NCBI GenBank assembly: GCA_965153455.1 | Contig: OZ234503.1 | Coordinates: 11,351,118 to 11,415,117, forward strand | Direction: 5' to 3' | Length of the DNA stretch: 64,000 nucleotides | Source of the DNA: Sphagnum compactum | Taxonomy: Eukaryota > Bryophyta > Sphagnopsida > Sphagnales | Shown here: positions 24,301 through 34,240 of the stretch, one piece after another | Numbering within the stretch: position 1 is the stretch's first letter | How the letters are laid out: each line of letters starts with the position of its first letter | Made by a program: the position numbers and the translations under genes | Notes under the pieces: model-generated | Told to the model about the DNA's origin: nothing | The model's input: only the letters and a program-made list of their open reading frames with translations | Databases searched by the model: none

Positions 24301-27078
24301 TGATTATGTTTGGATGGGTACATTTGGAAATTGTGTGTTTTGTTGATTGTTCAAATGGGTAGATTTGGAAATATTTCCAAGGAGGGAGGCAATTTACAGA
24401 AAAGCTTATAACCGAGTTGTGCTGGGAGAATTGAATAATTGCAGGCATTTGTGGAGGAGGTGATGGAATTGGTGGAGTTGACACCTTTAAGATTATCCCT
24501 TGTGGGTCTCCCAGGAGTGACAGGCTTATCAACAGAACAAAGGAAACGGCTCACCGTTGCAGTTGAACTTGTTGCCAATCCCTCCATCATATTCATGGAT
24601 GAGCCCACATCAGGTCTAGATGCACGCGCAGCTGCAATTGTTATGCGTACTGTTCGAAATACAGTGGATACAGGCAGGACTGTGGTGTGCACAATCCATC
24701 AACCAAGTATTGACATCTTTGAAGCATTTGATGAGGTACACAAACCGCTTCTCAAAACATCAAATTATACTCTCAACAATTTCACCTTTTTGTTTTTACA
24801 TTCATTGCTTTGTGGAAGGATTTTTGGTTGACATATTTTATGGGAGGATTAAGTTAACATGACTTGGAATTTTTTGTTTGTTTTTGCAGCTTTTGTTGAT
24901 GCAACGTGGGGGTCAAGTATTGTATGCTGGCCCTCTTGGTCATCACTCGCAAAAGCTCATTGACTACTTCCAGGCAGTGGAGGGTGTTCCAAAGATCAAG
25001 GAAGGGATTAACCCTTCGACATGGATGTTGGAAATTACCACTCCAGCATCTGAGCAGAGGATTGGCGTCAACTTTGTTGAGCATTATAAAAAGTCCTTAT
25101 TGTACCAGTGAGTAAAATCCCATCAAATTGCACTTTGAAATGGGTCTTGTTTGAAACAGGTCTTTGTATATGGGAGGATCTACTTTGAGCTTAATTTTAT
25201 GTTGATTGTATGTATATACAGAGGTGCTAATAATAATAGAAGATAGGTGGATTGAAAGTGACAAAACTATTTTCGATTGAATTAATTCCAATTCCCTGTG
25301 GTTTGTACGATTTTCTTTTTGCAGGCGTAATGAGGCGTTAATCAAGGAGTTAAGTTCACCAGCACTGGATGTGCAAGACATTGCATTCCCAACCAAGTAT
25401 GCACAACCATTTTGGCAGCAATGCTTAGCATGTTCATGGAAGCAACACAGATCGTATTGGCGTAACCCTTACTACAATGTTGTCCGTCTTATACTCTCAA
25501 CTCTTTATGGACTCTTGTTTGGAACTATTTGCTGGAGGTTTGGCCACCATAGGTACTACTACTACTACTACTACTACATACTCTCAAGGCTGCATCTAAT
25601 GAAATGCTTAATCAATTATAACTTTCACAACCCTTGAATTTACAATCTTGTACTACTCATTGAGTTTCATGGTTTGGTCATGTTTGTGATTGGTGTCTGA
25701 TCTTTGCATTGAATAATCCCTCCTCTGTGTGGTAGCTTTCACTCACTAATTTGATGGACATTTTGGGATCATTGCAGATCAACACAACAAGATGTGCTCA
25801 ATGTGATGGGTGCTTTTTATGCTTCTACATTGTTCCTTGGCAAAAGTAATACACTCACTGTGCAACCAGTAGTGTCAGTTGAGAGAACAGCGTTTTATAG
25901 AGAGCGTGCAGCTGGAATGTACTCCACACTCCCTTATTCATTTGCACAGGTATTATGTAACACAAATTCCTCCTCTTGTTTACTTACATTGGGTTGTTAA
26001 AACTCATGTTTTTTCCAATCAATCTATTGCTGAAAGAGCTTAATGACAGACTTACTTGAGGTTTAAGCAATCAATTTGGTGTGTTTTTTATTGAAATTTT
26101 GCAGGTGACAGTGGAATTGCCTTATGTATTTCTACAATCATTAATCTTTGGAACTCTCGTGTATTCAATGGTTCAATTTGAATGGACACCTGCCAAGTTC
26201 TTCCTCTTCCATTTCTTCCTCTATTTCACACTCTTAATCTTCACGTATTGGGGCATGTTGATGGTTGCCCTTACCCCAAATGCTCAAGTTGCTGCAATTA
26301 TATCAGCAGCTGCCTTTGGAATTTGGAATCTATTCGCCGGGTATTTGGTTCCACGTCCAGTAAGCTTTTTTTTTTTTTTTTTCCTTTTTTTGGGTTGCCT
26401 GATCACTTCAAAAAAATTGTCTTTGAATTATTTGATGCTAAAAAAGCTTCATGGGTTGATCACACTAAATAGGGTCTTTAGTGTTGGTTGCCTTGAATTT
26501 GAAAGAAAATGAGATTCTATTGTTTAAAAAGGGTTACAAAATTGCATTGTCTAGCATCAAATGAGAACTTTTCTTCTTTTTTTGCATTTTTGAATTGATA
26601 AACAAAAGGCGAGAAATTTTTATAGGCGTGACAAAAATACGAGAAAAATGAGTTGTGGTTGGAAGAATGAGGAAGAATCATGATTAAAAAATTTGGGTTT
26701 TTAGTCACAAACTTTGCCAATAATGGGTCATTCATGAACCATCTCTAAATTAGCAAACAAAATAGAATCATGATACATTGGGTGTGTGTGTGTGTGTGTG
26801 TTTTTGTGTAGAGTTTGCCGGTTTATTGGAAATGGTATTATTGGCTCTCCCCCATGGCATGGACACTCTATGGCTTAGTCACCTTGCAGTTGGGGAATGT
26901 GTCATCAAAAATAAGTGTGAATGGATCTACAATGGAAATTCGGCAATACCTGGCCCAACACTTTGGCTTCCACTACAGCTTCTTACCTTATGTTGCTGTT
27001 TGGCATGTTGGAATTGTGGTTCTCTTTGGTCTAGTCTTTGCAATTTGTATCAAATTTATCAACTTCCAAAGGCGCTAG
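15671..27078 (+). CDS. PDR-type (full-size ABCG) ABC transporter, about 1484 aa
   Basis: Full-size plant PDR pumps sit mostly in the plasma membrane and use ATP to export varied metabolites, hormones or toxins. The order is NBD1-TMD1-NBD2-TMD2. The ATG at 15671 is followed by the family's [11 protein letters not shown] and LPTYDR motifs. Exons: 15671-16035, 16255-16375, 16705-16793, 17313-17397, 17559-17718, 17946-18022, 18441-18494, 18762-18852, 19117-19418, 19646-19927, 20186-20502, 20639-20799, 21028-21131, 21523-21688, 22938-23093, 23335-23495, 23636-23968, 24445-24735, 24890-25107, 25325-25552, 25778-25949, 26105-26359, 26812-27078. Phases agree throughout and the total fits the usual 1400-1500 residues. 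NBD1: Walker A GPPGAGKT (about 198-205), signature ISGGQ (337-341), Walker B ALFMDE (357-362). NBD2: GVSGAGKT (929-936), LSTEQ (1036-1040), IIFMDE (1056-1061). Key residues look intact, so the protein should be active. Substrate and PDR subgroup are not determinable. The first donor is odd: GC at 16036, or GT at 16048 adding His-Glu-Ser-Lys. Confidence 0.97.
16465..16560. repeat. Short duplication in PDR intron 2
   Basis: The block 'tagtgatgagt(gagt)acaacatcact..cttg.caaca' occurs twice, near 16465 and near 16513. It is a local duplication inside the intron with no effect on the exons. Confidence 0.7.
16945..17090. repeat. Diverged tandem duplication in PDR intron 3
   Basis: The string 'gttcaccaagtgttgtt.gttagttgttact' occurs near 16954 and again near 17056, each followed by related sequence. 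Spacing is about 105 bases. Confidence 0.7.
18190..18320. repeat. Tandem duplication in PDR intron 6
   Basis: Two units of about 65 bases share 'tcatctttgagg', 'attctttcaccca' and 'accaatttt/ccgattt', starting near 18207 and 18258. Confidence 0.65.
18530..18690. repeat. Tandem duplication in PDR intron 7
   Basis: Two units of about 80 bases share 'gatgggaaatactga/agtga', 'cgt.taatttt', 'tttg.tcaagg.gttaa' and 'gaagtgatggg'. They lie directly after the donor of the 54-nt seventh exon. Confidence 0.75.
21321..21352. repeat. (GT)16 microsatellite in PDR intron 13
   Basis: An uninterrupted GT run in the intron between the exons ending at 21131 and starting at 21523. A second, shorter GT run (about 26782-26800) lies just before the last exon's acceptor. 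Confidence 0.95.
22170..22330. repeat. Dispersed repeat, copy in PDR intron 14
   Basis: Contains several 'gttcccaatgtgttc' variants, then 'atcccatat.ctttgcc' and 'cttacatatatat'. The same order is seen at about 38670-38790. It lies in the 1249-bp intron, the longest of the gene, which has probably grown by insertion. Confidence 0.6.
22715..22795. repeat. 'TTAGCCAAATTTGGCTAC' repeat, single copy in PDR intron 14
   Basis: The block 'agaggatttagctaaatttggctac', followed by a purine-rich 'gaagtagaaaaa' stretch, matches the repeats at 37220-37300 and 40074-40328. Its core is a palindrome (agccaaatttggct in the other copies). Confidence 0.6.
24060..24370. repeat. Intronic minisatellite, about six units of 45-56 bp, PDR intron 17
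   Basis: Units follow the pattern 'gttgattatgtt.agatgggtacatttggaaattgtatgtgggg..tt' with small length differences. The array fills most of the 476-bp intron between the exons ending at 23968 and starting at 24445. The following acceptor (GCAG at 24441-24444) is intact. Confidence 0.9.
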
Positions 27079-27399
27079 CTAGTAGACTTGTGATTTTAGA
27101 GCTCTAGCTAGCTAATACTACTTCAAATTTCTTTTAGATTTTTGGTTTTTCTTTTTCTTTTTTTCTAGTACTAAATTTTCTTTTAGTTTTTTTTTTTTTT
27201 TTTTTTTTTTTGAATTTTACCTTTGTATTAAAAGACACCATACCATGCATACAGCACAAATTGTAATTGCAATTAACCCACTTCTTATGCAGAGTTTGGA
27301 CACTTGACTTGTCTAAAGTTTGAAAGGGTATATTGAGGGGGTGTGTCAGACCCTGTGTCATGATGCGGGTATCAGAAATGGCACCAAATCCTTACCCTG

Positions 27400-27960
27400 G
27401 TTTTCAGGGTGGTTCTTTAATCTCAGAACCTGTTTAAACCCTCCCACTTCCCACTTTCTCTGCCTGGTTAAGTACCTATGTAAGTGGGGAAGTGGGTAGG
27501 GGATGTTAAGTGGTTCCCTCCTACTTCCCCTTTTGCTACCTGGATAAGCTACCTATCTAAGTGGGTAAGTGGGTAGGTGAAGTAAGTGGTTCCCTCCTAC
27601 TTTCCCCTTTGGCTACCTGGATCAACTACCTCTCTAAGTGGGTAGGGGATGTAAGTGGTTCCCTCCTACTTTCCCCTTTGGCTACTTGGGCAAACTACCT
27701 ATCTAAGTGGGTAAGTGGGTATAGGATGTAAGTGGTTCCCTCATACCTCTTCCTTCACCTACCTAGATAACTGCTATGGTAGGAAAGGTAAGTGGTCACC
27801 ATGTAGGGTAGGTGAGTTGGTAAAGCACTTGGTGACTACTAGGTAGGAAAGGTAAGTGATCACAATGTAGGTAGGAAAGTGTAAGTGATCATCATGTAGG
27901 TAGGTAAGTTGGTTAAGCATTTGGGGACTACTAAGTAGGTAGGTAGATACGTATGGATGA
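27400..27960. repeat. Low-complexity array built on GTAAGTGGTTCCCTCCTAC and GTAGGTAAG units
   Basis: The first part (to about 27760) has about five units of 70-80 bases containing 'cta(c/t)ctaagtggg', 'gatgtaagtggttccctc' and 'acttccccttt'. The second part (27775-27930) has shorter units 'gtaggaaaggtaagtg.tcaccatgtag'. Every unit is rich in GGTA or TACC words, as at 33060-33570. Confidence 0.75.
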
Positions 27961-28752
27961 TTAGTACATAACTAACCATTGTAGTGAGCTAGCGAACATG
28001 AACACAATGAAAAACTATTTCTTGTCCACATAACATCCATCCTGTATGCTCTCCTGGTGGGTTGTGATTAACTCTGGCTGGGGAAGTATCAGGTCTTTTT
28101 TCTTTTTTTCAAAATTTTATTCCAAAAATTAGCTAGTTGAGTTTTCACTAGAAAAAAAAATCCCAATTAGGAGGGTTTAATATTGGGAAAATCAAAATTG
28201 GTCTTGAATTTCTTGTTTGGTTATTAGGGTTTCGGGTGGCATTTTGAATGATGAGCGAGGATGGTGGCATCCAAAACCAATCATCATGTTTTTCCTTTTA
28301 ATTGGATGAAAATGTATCTTGTATTAAATGTAAGTTTCTTGCCTTGGATGTTAAAAATTTATGCCTTTTTGTTGGATGAAAATTGCTCCACCATTCAAGA
28401 TGTCCACCCTTGCTTTTGTTGGCTTGCCTCTTAACAATTTGGCTAAAATGACCAAGGACTTCTCATATTTAAAATATAGCCATAATGTTGTGTTGAAGTA
28501 TCTGTTCCCCCCTTTTTCCCTAACAACAATAAGAAAGAAAAAAAGGGTTGGGAAAGAAAGGTTTGATAAATTATTTAATTAGCAAAAAAAATCACACAAA
28601 ATAGAGTTGCAGTTGAAGAAACTTGACAACTTAAAGGCTATGGTGCACATTGCAAAACATGGATCAATAATATCAATATTTCACAAAATGTTTGAACTAA
28701 AAAACCTATATTGATCAAGTGTTCAAGTAATGTGTGAAAACCCTATTTGTAA

Positions 28753-28757
28753 CTAGC
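28753..28757. repeat. Left target-site duplication CTAGC
   Basis: The five bases CTAGC directly precede the TG of the LTR element and are repeated directly after its CA at 30053-30057. A 5-bp duplication is usual for LTR retrotransposons. Confidence 0.8.
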
Positions 28758-30052
28758 TGTCGCAACCCTAGCCTTGGCTCAAGGCCAAGGCAAGGGGGTT
28801 ACAAGGTGCAAGCCTAATAGTAGACGCGGGACTCACATCGCATGCTCCCGGGAGTGCAACTGTGAGAGAGAGAAAACTCTAAGTGTCAATGAGGACATTG
28901 ACCTCTTCTTCTAGTGGGGGAGAGTGTCGCAACCCTAGCCTTTGGCTTGCGACCAAGGCAAGGGGGTTGTGAGGTTGCGGGCCTAGTAGTAGACCCGGGA
29001 GACACATCACATGCTCCCGGGAGTGCAAGGAGTGCAAAGAGTCCAGAGAGTGTGAGGGAGTGAACCCTCACACTCCCAAGTGAACTCCCACATTGGGAGT
29101 TGGTGAGAGTTGGAGTCCCGGAGGGACTCCCAAAACTTCAGAGAGAGATTTGAGGGGCCAAATCTCAATGGCTCGTGGCGCTCTTTATATCAATGGAAAG
29201 CTCTTGAAGTGTAAATGTCCAAAATGGGCTCGCATTGCTCATTTGGACATCTGAAACACAAGTTATGGCCAAAAGAAGGCCCGGGAGTCGAATTCCCGGG
29301 AGTCGTCCAGTTTTGACTCGTGACCATTAAAAGTCGGGAATCGACCCAAAATACTAGGCTGCAGAGGACGTGCGGCATACCGTTGGAAAGCTCTCGACGA
29401 GAGCTACAACTTTGCTTCAGACCACATCACGATCTGAGGTCTGCTCGCAAAGTTATGGGGCTCCAAAGTCCCGGGAGTCCCATTTGGCGCGATTTCGGGA
29501 CTCCCACGCGGGAGTCCCGGGAAAAATAGCCATTTAGATGTAGCCTCCGTGGAGAGCTGCAGAGTATACTATAAGGGGGAAGGTGGTGCCTTCCCCAAGG
29601 GGTCGGTGATGCCTTCCCCAAGGGGAAGGTGATGGCTTCCCCAAGGGAGTAAGGTGCTGACTTACTCCCAAGTCCGGGCCGTGGTGAGTGAGTCCAAGTG
29701 CCCGTGGCTTGTCCTAACACCCAAGGGTGTTCCCGAATGTGATAAAGGGGGAAGGTGGTGGCTTCCCCAAGTTCGGGCCGAGGTGAATCAAGTGAGTCTA
29801 AGGTTGCCCGTGGCTCTTCCTAGCACCAAAGGTGCTTCAACTTTGGACTAACCACTTCATGAGGGTTTCGTGCAAGGCCGTGTGAGTGAGTCAAGCTTGT
29901 CCACTCTTCCTAGTCCCATCCCGGAGCTCCAACACGCCCCTCTACCCCTCCAAGTGTTGTGAGCTAGGGAGCGGCTCCAAGTTCCAACTCCTTCCGCATT
30001 GCCGCATACTTGGACCCTCAAGTGGGTCTATGAGGAACTTGGGAGTGTGTCA
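28758..30052 (+). mobile_element. LTR retrotransposon, internally deleted (5' LTR start, PPT, 3' LTR)
   Basis: The element begins TGTCGCAACC and ends GTGTGTCA, with 5-bp CTAGC duplications on both sides. Bases 28758-28859 match the first about 100 bases of the LTR that starts again at 28925. Between them lie about 50 bases of internal sequence and a purine-rich tract (ctagtgggggagag, 28911-28924), which is where the polypurine tract of a plus-oriented element belongs. The rest of the 5' LTR and all coding sequence are missing. The element is GC-richer than its surroundings and has a possible TATA box at 29183-29189. It cannot encode its own proteins. Superfamily is not determinable. Confidence 0.8.
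28925..30052 (+). repeat. 3' LTR, about 1128 bp, of the deleted retroelement
   Basis: Starts TGTCGCAACC directly after the polypurine tract and ends TGTCA directly before the CTAGC target duplication. It contains an inner tandem repeat (about 29575-29650, units with 'gatgccttccccaagggg') and several copies of 'cccgggagtc'. Open frames inside it on the minus strand are not genes. Confidence 0.78.
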
Positions 30053-30057
30053 CTAGC
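30053..30057. repeat. Right target-site duplication CTAGC
   Basis: Copy of the five bases at 28753-28757, abutting the 3' end of the LTR element. Confidence 0.8.
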
Positions 30058-31546
30058 TATTACAAATTGTTTGTTTAGTTCACCCAAGATAACTAGAGTC
30101 ATTCCAAAACTTATTAAAAATTGGTGTGAGTCATATAAAACATTAAAGAATTTATCCATAAAGTTGGAAAAATACAAGAACAAAACCATGAGATACAGTA
30201 AAATTGACAACATTAATGAAAACACACAATAGAATTATATCACATAAAAATAACACATGATGAAACATGTTTTGTTTTTAAACTCATGACAAATTGAGTT
30301 TTGTTTAGTATCTAGTGTTTTTGTGTTGCACAATGTTGAAGGTGTGCAAGTTTTCATTTTCTGCATTGCATAATTAGTTTTGTGTGTTCAACTTATGTTA
30401 GCCTTTGTTGTTTGCATTTCTTTCGAGCAATCAAATTATGCAAGCTTTTGGTTCCTATGTGCACTTTTGGTAAAAAAGTTTTTTTGGTTGACGAAAATAA
30501 AAGGTGGAATATTTGTGGAAAACCCAAATAAAATTTGGAAGGGGAAATGTTTGGGTTTAGGGGTTTTGATTAGGTTATAAATGGAAGTTTGTAGAAACTT
30601 GGAAGGGATTTTTTTTTGCTCAACTCAATTTCACTCTTTCGAAGGTGATAAGCTTGTAGCCACAATGAAAGGCTTATGCATGGAGAATTGAAAAGTTATT
30701 GTAAGACTATAATGCATGGAAAGAAGGTTAGAGAGACATTAGACCTTTGTGTTCAAGAGAATACATTGATGTTCAACCTTTGTGTGTGGAAAGAAAACCC
30801 AAAACACACCTAAGTAATGCTTGGAGAGAAGGCCAAAAACTATGTTCAAAAAATGCTTGAATGTGAGGTTGTCAAGATGAAGGTTTAAGCTTCAACTATG
30901 TTCTATGGTGTTAATATAGTCAATGTGGGAACATGAATAAGTTTTTTGGGATAGTTGATGCCATGACTTCAATTGTGGGAGTCTTAAATTTTTCTTTCAA
31001 TTTGGTCAATTTCATTTTTTGTCACAAGGTGTGTGAACCAATGCAAAACTTGGTTGGTCAACTTTTAACAGAGTCCTTAAATTGACTTGCATTGAAACAA
31101 GCTTGGAATTCCCATCTTTTGATAACATACAATTTCCTACTTCAAATGAAAACCTCCAAATTAAATTCTTACATGGTGGTGTTCTACTATCACCTTTCCT
31201 TGATACCTTGGTGATTGAACAAATTCTACCACAATTGCTTGCAACCAGTCCTTTCATGTTTTAGTACCTTTGTTTAGTAAACAAGGGTTCGTTTATGGTT
31301 ATCAGTGAAACAATGGTGTGAAACACACTTGAAATCATCAAAACCAATCATCTTTCTTACCTTCAATTGATATCCCATAAAAGGTTTCAAGGGATTGTTT
31401 AGAGTTTAAAAAATTAGTGTTTGGAAAATTTTCTACTCCTTTGATGAACTCATCTTGGTTAATGGAAATGACATTTTGAAATGTTTTGGTAATAAATAAT
31501 AAATGATGTAAGGTTTATAACTTTTGGTACATGAGAAATTTCAACT

Positions 31547-31700
31547 CACTATTACAAAATGTGGGTGCAGTTCATTAGTCCCCGTTCACTAGACCAGTGA
31601 ATTTGTTGTTTCTTCATCGGTCCTTGTTCACTACAACCAGTGAATTCACTCAAAATCCAGTGAAATCACTTGACGTACAGGGACACCTTTTGTTGTAGTG
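31547..31700. mobile_element. CACTA-type MITE, 154 bp
   Basis: The left end CACTATTACAAAATGTG and the reverse complement of the right end, CACTACAACAAAAGGTG, match at 14 of 17 positions. The trinucleotide ACT flanks both sides (31544-31546 and 31701-31703), as expected for the 3-bp target duplication of CACTA (En/Spm) elements. Several short 'agtga' and 'ttcact' words inside resemble subterminal transposase-binding repeats. There is no coding capacity. Confidence 0.8.
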
Positions 31701-33059
31701 ACTTGTGTAAATTCTCACCAACATTTAAATTTGATTGATTTGATGATGAGTTTTGTAATTTTGGATGATGAAGGTTGTCACCTTTTGTTTGAATATATGG
31801 GGGCTTTTTACTTATCCCATGTACTAGCCTCTTCCCCATGTACTAGCCTCTTCCCCATATAATCCAATGGGTTAGGAAGTTAGTGGGTCAACATTAAAAT
31901 ATTGTTGGAATATTATTGTTTTCATTTTGTGAAAGTTGTTTAAACCATGAAACAATTCAAAGTCACTCAAACCAATTTTGCACATAGGTTGTTCCAGTTG
32001 AAATAGTTGTGCATGAATCTATGTGAGGATCAAAATTGTTCATTTAGTTTAGGGTTGATGTTAGGAAAGTGTTCAAGGTGCTAGTGATCATAGAGGTCAT
32101 GAACATAACAACTAGCTTCTAGAGAATTAAAATAAATATTTAGATTAATGAATTGACTTGGTTTGTTTTTTCATTCCACCAACATTAAAGTGGCAAGGGT
32201 GGATTAGACCTATAGTGGATGAACATTTCATAATTTAGCATGATAAGTAGGTCTTAGTTGGAAAAAGGATTTATTTTTGGATTCCATATTGAGGGATTTC
32301 ATTGTTATTATTAAAAAATGGCAATTGAAATAAATGGAGTTGGATTGATGAAACAACATTGGTTTCAGGTCTCATTGCTCCATGTATATGAACGTGATTC
32401 TTGGTTGGTCCAATTTTGGTCTTGATTATCAATAAATTCAAATTTGATCATCATCCATTCTTAGTCCATCCCCATTATATTTAGTTGTTGTATTTTGCAA
32501 TACACTCAAAAATGATCCATTTATGGTCCCCATTCTTCCTTGATCCAATTTTAAGAAGGTAATTGAAATTTTGATGCTTCTATCAATTTATATAACATTA
32601 TTTTTTCAATAACCATTTTTTATCTTCATGTTTAGTTGATACACTTTAGCAAGTCATAGGTAGCTATTGGTAACATCATGGTAAGATTTGATTTATTTAT
32701 ATTACTGAAAGGTTTTGATGGCCATTGGTAACATTATAAACAAGGTTGGAAATAGTTTAGTAGGACGCAAAAAATAGGACTAGAAGGGACAAACATGGAC
32801 GACTAAGGACTAAGGCAAAGAGGAACATACATACACTAGGAGATATGTTGTCCATTTCAATCTTATGTTTACAATTACAATGTAGCTAGTGTTGAAATTG
32901 ATTAATTTTGTGACTACAATTATGTTAGTTTTACATGTCATTATAGTTGTAAGTGTTTGTAGTCGTAAATGCAACTAAAATTAGGGGAAAAAAAATTAAT
33001 TCAAAATTACAATTACAATTCATGATTGTTGTTTATTTGGGTGGAAAAATAAAGGGAAA

Positions 33060-33570
33060 ATGAACTTCTACCAACCTACCTAATTTAAGCACATACTTAC
33101 TTATTTAACCTAAATTACACACTTATTTACCCAGTTTAAGCTACGTACGTACCTACCTACATATGCTTACCTAACCTAAGCTACATATTTACCTACCTAC
33201 TTATATTTACCTAACCCAAACTACATATTGACCTACCTAGCTTAAACTACATGTACACGTCCTACTTATTTAACTGAAACTACCTACCTACCTACCTATG
33301 CTTATATAACTTAAATTATATACTTACCACTTAAACTAAGTTACATACTTACCTACCTAGCTTAAACTACCTACCTGCTTATTTATTTAGGCTACCTAGC
33401 TTCCACCCACCTACATACATACCTAACATATCTACCTACCTAATCTAAACTACTTACCTATTTACATACTTAGCTTAGCTTAGGTTACTTATTTACCTAC
33501 CTACCTACCTACCTAACCTAACCTACATACTTACCTACTTAACCTATCTATCTACCTACCTAACTAAATA
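33060..33570. repeat. CTACCTACC / CTAACC low-complexity block
   Basis: About 500 bases of degenerate TACC-based words ('ctacctacct', 'cttacctaacc', 'aaactacata'). The opposite strand would read as GGTA-rich, like 27400-27960. Confidence 0.85.
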
Positions 33571-33599
33571 TAGATATCTTTCTTAGCTTCAATATGAAG

Positions 33600-34240
33600 C
33601 AAGATCCTAATCAATTCATTCAAGTTCGATAGCTTAGCTCAATAGATTAACATGCTTTTTAATGCCTTGTAGCTTTTAGGGAACAATGCAAGAATGTGTT
33701 CAACAAGCTTGGCCTCATGTATTGTTTCACCAATGTTGACCAACTAATTCATAAGGTCTTTGATTTGCTTGAAAAATTCAACAATTGAACCACCCTTCTC
33801 CAATTGTAGGTTTGTAACTTGGTCTTAAGTAAGAATCATCGAGTGCTATTCCACTGTTCCTATAGATCTTTAAGAGTTTGCCACATCCATGCAAGATCAA
33901 TGATTTTGGCTATGTTTGGTTTGATTTGTTGATCATTGAAGTCTTGCTTATTTGCTAAAGTTTTTTTCTTCCAGCATTCAAAATCAACCAAAATTTCCAC
34001 CTTTGGGTACACCAACTCTAGTAGCATGATTTGACTCTAAAACATCTAGCAGATAATTTTTCTAGAACAAATTGGACATGTGGAAGTTCCAAGTACTGTA
34101 GAACTGGATTGCCCTCCCAATTAGGAACTTTATGATATATTGTTGTCTATTTGGGCCATGACAACAAGATGAGTCTGGACTTTCTTGTGCTTGATTTCTA
34201 CAAATCTTGGCTCCAAACAACTTCATACCATGTAATAATT
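33600..34240 (-). mobile_element. Decayed Ty1/copia retrotransposon gag region
   Basis: The minus strand reads as the usual copia Gag (UBN2-like) order: an IQFYSTWNFHM segment near 34100 (matching the F..W...M start of the domain), then QLEKGGSIVEFFKQIKDL near 33800, then LVNIGE and LVEHILA.FPKSY.ALKSM near 33660-33740. In-frame stops and frame changes interrupt it, so it is dead. A motif 'acatggtatgaagtt' near 34235 on the minus strand resembles the start of a Met-tRNA primer-binding site (TGGTAT). No matching LTR pair was resolved. Confidence 0.7.

Noticed and set aside
29427-29720. 97-codon minus-strand open frame rich in Pro, Gly and Ser
   Set aside because: It lies inside the 3' LTR and covers its tandem repeats; it has no family motif.
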